From Torymus aiolomorphi (lineage: Eukaryota; Arthropoda; Insecta; Hymenoptera; Torymidae), in assembly GCA_036365515.1 (NCBI GenBank), contig CM070873.1, forward strand, positions 265,990,575 to 266,054,574: a DNA stretch of 64,000 bases, in the 5' to 3' direction. The notes under the pieces were generated by a model. The model was not told the origin of the DNA. It ran no database searches and saw nothing but the letters and a program-made list of their open reading frames with translations. Within the stretch, counting starts at the first letter, position 1. Each line of letters opens with the position of its first letter. This document shows, piece by piece, positions 58,702-64,000 of the stretch. Made by a program: the position numbers and the translations under genes.

Positions 58702-58743
58702 CCATAATAGGTCTTATCATCCGGATGATAAGACCTATTATGG
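58702..58743. repeat. Perfect 42-bp palindrome
   Basis: The half-site is CCATAATAGGTCTTATCATC plus one C; the other 21 bases are its exact complement. There is no spacer. Confidence 0.97.
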
Positions 58744-59055
58744 ACACCCCGTCTAGTAAAAACTAATTTTAAAGCTTTTATCATAAACAAATTTTTAAAT
58801 ATTTGAGAAATTGTGAGATTTTCACATAAGATAGGGTATGAGACCCTATTATTGTGCCATTAAGGTTATTTTTTAATCATGCACGAAATACTAAACGATG
58901 TGATTTTTATTCTACTAAACTTAAGGTCGTTCTGTGGTTAAAATTGAGGTTAAATATAAAAATTTTTTTAAATGACTACTTCGCATACATAAGTAACGGC
59001 ATAACTTGAAAGAATAGCACTTTAAGTACTTAAAGTGTATAACTTGAAAGAATGG
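58744..59055. other. AT-rich, no gene
   Basis: A short direct repeat (ATAACTTGAAAGAATRGCACTT followed by TAAGTA) occurs twice at about 58,992 and 59,040, just before the Penelope-like element. Confidence 0.5.
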
Positions 59056-59080
59056 CACTTTAAGTAACTTACAGTTATTT

Positions 59081-59839
59081 GTGACAAATTTTAACTATTG
59101 TAAAAGTAGATACCTAAAAAAATTCAATAAACTAAATTTTGCATCGAATCATAAAATTCAACAAAAAAGAAATATTGTTTTTAACATTGACAGAGCACTA
59201 TTACTTTCAAATAAAAAATTTCACGTCAAAAATATAAATATAGTTAAACAAATATTATTGAACAATAATTATCCAAAATCAATGTTTGAGAAATGTATCA
59301 AAACAAGAGTCAATTTCATAAAATATAATAATAAGAACAATATAAATGAGACTACTTTGCACAATTCTTCAATAATCATCCCCCTTCCACACATTAAAAA
59401 TTTCTATAATAAATGTTCAAAAACGTTAAAGAACAAATTCAACATAAAAACACTTCCAATAGTTACAAAAACACTCAACAATACCATAAAACGAGGTAAA
59501 GATAAAACTGCAAAACTAGACAATACAGGTGTTGTGTATAAAATTTCATGTAGAGATTGTTCGGCAATCTACATAGGCCAAACAAAAAGAGCATTGAAAG
59601 ACCGAGTAAAAGAGCATAAAAATAACAAGAATCAAGAAGCGGTCATTCCACAACATGAAATTAAATTCACACATGAATTCGATTGGGAAAATGTACAAAT
59701 ACTAGATATTGAGAATAATTATAAAAAACGGTTAGTGTCAGAGATGATACACATTCAAAGTAATATTAGAAATACAATAAATGATAAAGAAGATACACAA
59801 ATGCTAAGTAATATATATAATAAAATTATTGACTTCTAA
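59081..59839 (+). CDS. Penelope-like RT tail and GIY-YIG endonuclease
   Basis: This open frame is 252 codons long and very Asn/Lys-rich. The last third is a GIY-YIG nuclease: VVYKISC (GIY strand), C-x2-C in SCRDC, YIGQTKRALKDR (YIG with the catalytic Arg region) and EH further on. The CxxC next to the GIY strand is typical of the endonuclease in Penelope-like elements. The first two thirds (KRNIVFNIDRALLLS, LLNNNYPKSMFEK) match the RT thumb/linker region of those elements. The frame is open upstream with no ATG, so the start given is only the first GTG. The frame itself has no break, so truncation is the main damage. Confidence 0.85.
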   Translation: MTNFNYCKSRYLKKFNKLNFASNHKIQQKRNIVFNIDRALLLSNKKFHVKNINIVKQILLNNNYPKSMFEKCIKTRVNFIKYNNKNNINETTLHNSSIIIPLPHIKNFYNKCSKTLKNKFNIKTLPIVTKTLNNTIKRGKDKTAKLDNTGVVYKISCRDCSAIYIGQTKRALKDRVKEHKNNKNQEAVIPQHEIKFTHEFDWENVQILDIENNYKKRLVSEMIHIQSNIRNTINDKEDTQMLSNIYNKIIDF

Positions 59840-60127
59840 ATAACTGAAAGGTCAACGCTCCTTCTTGTGTATAGATCAAAAGTTCAATGCTCTTTTGCCT
59901 ATGTTTTGCTTTTGACTTTGACAGCAGGACACACGTCTATACCATTATTCGTAACAGTTAGAATCCACAATTTGACTGAGAACGTCCAATAGTTCTCTAA
60001 AGCTTACAACATGTATTAGGAAAGGTATACTAAGCAATTTTTATATGTAGTGTGTTGTTTTTTTAACTTTCTTTGTATAATTTATTAAATTTGTATAATT
60101 AATTATGTACAATTAGATAATAAAGTG

Positions 60128-60168
60128 CCTGAAGAGGTCGACAATACAGGTCGACGAAACGTAGCAAT
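60128..60168 (+). ncRNA. Hammerhead-ribozyme-like 3' motif
   Basis: CTGAAGA is followed by GGTCGAC, a loop AATACAG, GTCGAC and GAAACGTA. This gives the CUGANGA and GAAA core boxes around a 6-bp stem II and a GTA cleavage triplet. Penelope-like elements are known to carry minimal hammerhead motifs at this position. Stem I is weak and stem III is tiny by eye, so activity is uncertain; one extra G precedes stem II. Confidence 0.55.
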
Positions 60169-60239
60169 TTTTAAATAAAACAATTTGTTTTATTTAACTC
60201 AACACCTAGCCCCATATCAGATCGAAAATAAAAATATTC

Positions 60240-61601
60240 TTCTATGCATAATAAATTAAATAATAATAATTGAATGCGTTCCCATAACAATCTCGATCTA
60301 AAATTCCAATAGTAGAATCTATATATTAATTAGTTAATTAGCTAAGTTATAAACAAGTAATTAACAATAACTCGAATAGGAATTGATGATAAACAAGCGA
60401 TAATGAATTTATTACAAATAGTAATTGCGCCCATATAATTCAACTATCAATGGCAAGGTCAACGCACTAACGAACAAATTGAGATTAGCAATAAATCTAA
60501 ATAAACGGTAGTAATCTGCGATTAAATTAATAACTATTTGGACAATAAATAATAATTACGTCATAATAATTAGCGATTCGATAAATAATGGCAGGCGTAA
60601 TAATAATTAATTAGGGAAGCTCGCTCGGGTAGGAAAAGCTCTGTTACAGGAATCATCCCAAGGACGAGCGACAGACGACAACACAAGTGATCCCTAGCAC
60701 AAGCGACCCCGAGGACGAAAAACATAAACAGCAGCGTAGCCTGTAGCCAATGTTGAAGGGTCAAACAGCCTACTATCCCACAGCATCGGGAAGACGTAAA
60801 TAGCAGCGTAGGCTCTATTCAAGGACGGAAGGTCAAACAACACACGATCTCGCAGCGTAACCTGCCTTCAAGGGCGAAAGGTCGACAGAACGATTAGCGA
60901 GGAGGACAACTGACGATCGACAACAAGGGTCACCTCAAGGGCAAGTCAACAGACAACCAGAGACAAGCAGTTCTTAGAACTATTGCGCAATGGAGCCCAA
61001 CGGCCTAACGGCCCGAGCCATCGTGAACAACCAATCACGGACTAGCGGCGCTCCACGCCACCGAAGGAGAAGGCCCATCATCCGCTGATCATCACTCTCG
61101 ATCCTGCTTCCTGATCTGGGATCCCTCCATCGCCGCTCTCCCTACCTGGGGGTGGGAAGGGCCTCTGAAGCAGCCTGGCGCCCTACAGCCTCTATACTAT
61201 ACTGCCTCCCACCACTAACCTGAAGCTCCACCTACGACCCAGAATATAAATTGGGCCTCACCGCCGGCCTCGAGCAGTCGCTACCAAGCACGTGATAAGC
61301 TTCGTAGTTTGTTCAATTGCACTAGTCCACGCACCCTGACCACGTCATAAGTATCAGTCGATATTGAATTGTACAGAGTCACGGTTCTAAGGTTCATTGT
61401 TTGTCAAAGTTAACAAAGTTCTTAATTCAATAAAAATCAAGTTAAAGTTATATTTCTGAGTTCGAGTTTTATTTCAAATTTCCCGCGACTCCTTGTGCTT
61501 CAGCACTTAATTGAACAAACGAATTCCACGTTCCGATTGGTCAACTTGGCGGCCATTGCAGAAGCGCCTTTCTGCTAAAAGGCCCCGACTCGGGTCATAA
61601 C
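60240..61601 (+). mobile_element. LTR-like repeat, copy B
   Basis: Matches copy A from TTGAATGCGTTCCCATA onward, including GGGAAGCTCGCTCGGGTAGG, CTGGCGCCCTACAGCCTCTA, and the end CCCGACTCGGGTCATAAC. A TATA-like AGAATATAAATTGGG is at about 61,240, and TCAATAAAAAT is at about 61,425. It lacks the TA tract. Its last base or bases are separated by the THAP element inserted at 61,602; the LTR end seems to resume at 63,091 (GTAGCAACA). Confidence 0.7.
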
Positions 61602-62190
61602 CTTAGAGCATATACTACATGGAGGGAGCAACCCAATGCTCGAAAGCGTGACCGCGGAGTGAGAGAGAAAGAGAATGAGCGGTAGTAGCTATCTTTCTCA
61701 TACCGTCGCATGATTGGCTGCTACCTATCCCCCAGCCAATCACGCGACAGTAAGAGAGAGACAGATACTACCGCTCATTCTTTTTCTCTCTCACTCCGCG
61801 GCCACGCTTTCGAGCATTGGGTTCCTCCCACGGTCATATAGAGAGGTCTGGAAACTCCGGTGGTGGGGGTAGGCCACTTTCCGGCACCAGCTGTAGTTCG
61901 AAAAGCGACCACAAGCGCTGCGATCGAGTACAGTACGGTCATATGGTTGCACGCGCATGCGCGATCGGGGGAAGCCCTCGTGGAAAAAAGTTTTGAAATA
62001 TACCATTTATTATAGAGAGGAGTTCAACATAATACCATTTAATTTCATTTTAGGATAAGATGGAAATATATACTATTATAGATTGTCGATAAAATTTAGA
62101 CAATTTTATTTATAAATAATTTGTTTATTATTTACGGTAACTGGCTGATGGATATAATTTTAATTATTAACTAATTTTGACATCTTTCTT

Positions 62191-62505
62191 TTAACTACTG
62201 ATTCTTCTTTTTACTTTTTGCGCTTCTTCATACGCAAATTGACGCATTCTAAGGCGAACATAATAAAAAATTGCATATGCTAAAATGTCAGACCCATGTT
62301 TTTTACAAGGAAACGTAAAATTGTAATTCTTAAGAACTTCGTCGACTGTTAAATCAAAAACGTTTATGCTACTCGCATGCTTAGCAAAACATTGCTCAGT
62401 AAACATTATCAAATTGAAAAAATGATGATTTCCGTGAATTAGTCCCCCTTGTGACTTCATATCAACTAATTTATTAACTGCAGTTTTTACATATTTTAAA
62501 GGAAC
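62191..62505 (-). pseudogene. P-like transposase, C-terminal fragment
   Basis: The 89-residue frame MKSQGGLIHGNHHFFNLIMF, followed by HGSDILAYAIFYYVRLRMRQ, resembles the C-terminal end of P/THAP9-like transposases (a GGL motif, then a Cys/His- and aromatic-rich helix region). An upstream extension on the same strand reads VPLKYVKTAVNKLVD from a TTTAACAG acceptor at 62,508. A 2-nt AT surplus near 62,461 puts the two parts in different frames. The RNase H-like catalytic core is absent. Confidence 0.6.
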
Positions 62506-62603
62506 CTGTTAAATTAAATAATTATTTTTCATTATACTAAGGTTACAAAGCTCTTAGAAAAATATTCAAAACATTAAATACAAATACAATTATAATTTTT
62601 TAC

Positions 62604-62834
62604 CCGTTCAATAATTTTGTTATCCTTGTCATATTTAATCCATTCTTTAACAATAACACTTTCGTCAAAATGCTTTTCGCATATTCGATGTGATGAACGT
62701 AAAACAGGGATTCCGATAATTAATCTCCATTCCTCACGTTCGTTTGCATCGACTGGTACTTTAAAAGTAGATATCTTCTTACTATTTTTTACTTTATTTG
62801 TTTCACAATTTGGTACTGTACACCAATTAGACAT
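62604..62834 (-). CDS. THAP domain exon of P-like element
   Basis: The ATG at 62,832-62,834 starts a 77-codon segment with the C2CH zinc pattern of a THAP DNA-binding domain: Cys5 and Cys10 (WCTVPNC), Cys53 and His56 (ICEKHFDESV), plus the conserved F-K-P and W (FKVPVD, EEWRLI). P-superfamily transposases bind their termini through such a domain. The exon ends at GAACGG|GTAAAA, a plausible donor, with a TTTAACAG acceptor 96 bp further. Joined to the next part, this gives a THAP domain fused almost directly to a C-terminal fragment. It could still bind terminal repeats but not transpose. Confidence 0.82.
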
Positions 62835-63164
62835 TTTTTAAACAAAAAAAAATTAAACACAGTCAAGCAAGCAGAAACATTTATCGTGTGTTCGCAGCTT
62901 TGGTTAGGGTTACCCAGCTGATTATACTGTCATCACAACTGTACTCGATCGCCGCGTCTTACCCGTGGCGGATTCGAGAAGCTTAAGTGGGACACTTTTC
63001 GAGGCCTACCCCCACCACCGGAGTTTCCATTATTCCATAGACCTGTCTATACGACCGCGGTTGCTCCCTCCATGTAGTATATGCTCTAAGGTAGCAACAA
63101 AGGCACATGAGACGTTATGTGGACAGTCCCTTACGATTCCAATATCGGAACATACCCATAATAA

Positions 63165-64000
63165 TGTTACGACCCGAGTCGGGGTCTTCAAGCAGAAGGG
63201 CGTTTCTGCAATGGTCGCCAAGTTGACCAGTTGGAACGTGGAATTCGTTGCTCAATTAAGCGCTAAAGCGCATAGAGTTGCGGGAACTTGAAATAAAACT
63301 TCAAACTCGATGAATAACTTAAACCTTGACTTTATTAAGTTAATTAATACTTTTGATACTTTAACAATAAGCGAGCTGTCTTTATAAGCGCGACTCGATA
63401 TAAACTTAGGCTGGCGAAGCCAGATTACGCGTAATGACGCAATACAGTAACAAAGCCAGAGTACTTTGCCACTTCAGACTACAGCTCAACGGCGCAACAT
63501 ACACAGGGCAAGCCCTAGTGTAGCAGAATACCAAGCTAGTTGGTATGACCGATTATAGAGCTTCTGGGCGCAACATGCACAAGTGCAGCAGAATACTAAG
63601 TTAGTTAGTATGACCCAGGTCTTCAAAGACTGACTGGACGTCGGTGGCGCAGCTCCTTTTATATCCTGGACGCGGACCTTTGTCCGTTAAATGGGAGGAG
63701 CCAGGCTCTCTGGTGGCGAAACGTTGAATCTTCTTGAGGTCGGTTCCGAGGCCTGTAGGTGCCTAGGAGGGCCGAGAGCTTCCCTCTCCTCTCTTAATCA
63801 TGGCGAGCTTTGTGGTGGGGAACACCTGTGGATGCTCAGATCCTGGCCGAAAATCCCTTCTTGACTTGCGGCGCTTGTGCCTGCCTCTTGATTGGTTCCC
63901 CTCTGTAGGCCGTTACGTTGTGATGTAGTAGCTCCCGGTTGGTAGTGGGGACAGTACGATGTAAAGGCTGTAGGGCGCCAAGTTGCCTCAGAGGCTTCCC
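63165..64000 (-). mobile_element. LTR-like repeat, copy C (runs off the window)
   Basis: Starts TGTTACGACCCGAGTCGGGG, the inverse of the end of copies A and B, and follows them through the duplicated TGTTGCGCC segment to the CTGGCGCCCTACAG region at 64,000. It faces copy B tail to tail. Frames in it are incidental. Confidence 0.72.

Larger units (their letters stand above)
59060..60185 (+). mobile_element. Penelope-like element, 5'-truncated
   Basis: This comprises an open frame with a GIY-YIG domain (59,081-59,839), about 280 bp of 3' sequence, and a 3' end with a hammerhead-like core at 60,128-60,165. Most of the RT is missing. The element is on the plus strand, downstream of the carrier gene. 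Confidence 0.82.
61602..63090 (-). mobile_element. P-superfamily-like element with THAP domain
   Basis: Both ends carry CTTAGAGCATATACTACATG in inverted orientation, the same as the MITE at 11,050. A subterminal inverted repeat (GGAAACTCCGGTGGTGGGGG at 61,851 and its inverse near 63,010) is also shared. The left end contains a MITE-like foldback. Flanking octamers GTCATAAC and GTAGCAAC agree at five of eight positions, as an aged 8-bp duplication might. The coding region is short: a THAP domain and a C-terminal part without the catalytic middle, so it is internally deleted. Confidence 0.83.

Overview
The window looks like a repeat-rich piece of an insect nuclear genome. The only clear host gene is a seven-exon mitochondrial carrier most like insect Bmcp (UCP5/SLC25A14-A30 type). 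Hymenoptera is a guess from the carrier's flavour, the CpG-rich transposons in an AT-rich background and the GA/CA/TA microsatellites; no taxon-specific marker was found.

Layout. 1-10,430 is a 92-bp satellite array with higher-order structure. 11,050-13,619 holds a 250-bp foldback MITE with a perfect 8-bp target duplication, then copy A of an LTR-like repeat containing a 295-bp (TA)n tract. The carrier gene runs on the plus strand from 14,286 to 58,098 and its 888-nt reading frame is intact. Introns 1, 2, 5 and 6 are short (333, 78, 72 and 71 nt), but introns 3 and 4 are 8.6 kb and 33.7 kb because they are packed with transposons. Intron 3 contains two oppositely oriented arrays of a diverged relative of the 92-bp satellite and a dead I/Jockey-type non-LTR element with RNase H (minus strand), itself broken by a 673-bp TTAA-flanked foldback element. 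Intron 4 contains a nearly complete Ty3/gypsy element with two LTRs (24,090-33,669, minus strand). It is followed by an R1-clade non-LTR element (minus strand) whose parts are spread from about 57.5 kb down to 33.95 kb, because a second Ty3/gypsy element (CsRn1-like, plus strand, 49.8-55.14 kb) and a 13.8-kb block (35.4-49.2 kb) lie inside it. The 13.8-kb block holds AT-rich tandem repeats, a 232-bp LTR-like element with a tRNA-like core, an integrase fragment, a six-copy array whose units form a strong hairpin, a MITE with a tRNA-like insert, and a 2.3-kb palindrome. The second gypsy element carries a nest of foldback elements with iterated CANNTG palindromes.

Downstream of the carrier are a lone terminus of the CANNTG family, a perfect 42-bp palindrome, a 5'-truncated Penelope-like element with a GIY-YIG domain and a hammerhead-ribozyme-like 3' end, LTR-like copies B (plus) and C (minus) facing each other, and between them a P-superfamily element with a THAP domain. 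The THAP element shares its terminal repeats with the MITE at 11,050 and is its likely mobilising relative.

Apart from the carrier, almost everything recognisable is transposon or satellite. All calls are by reading the sequence; no database search was run.
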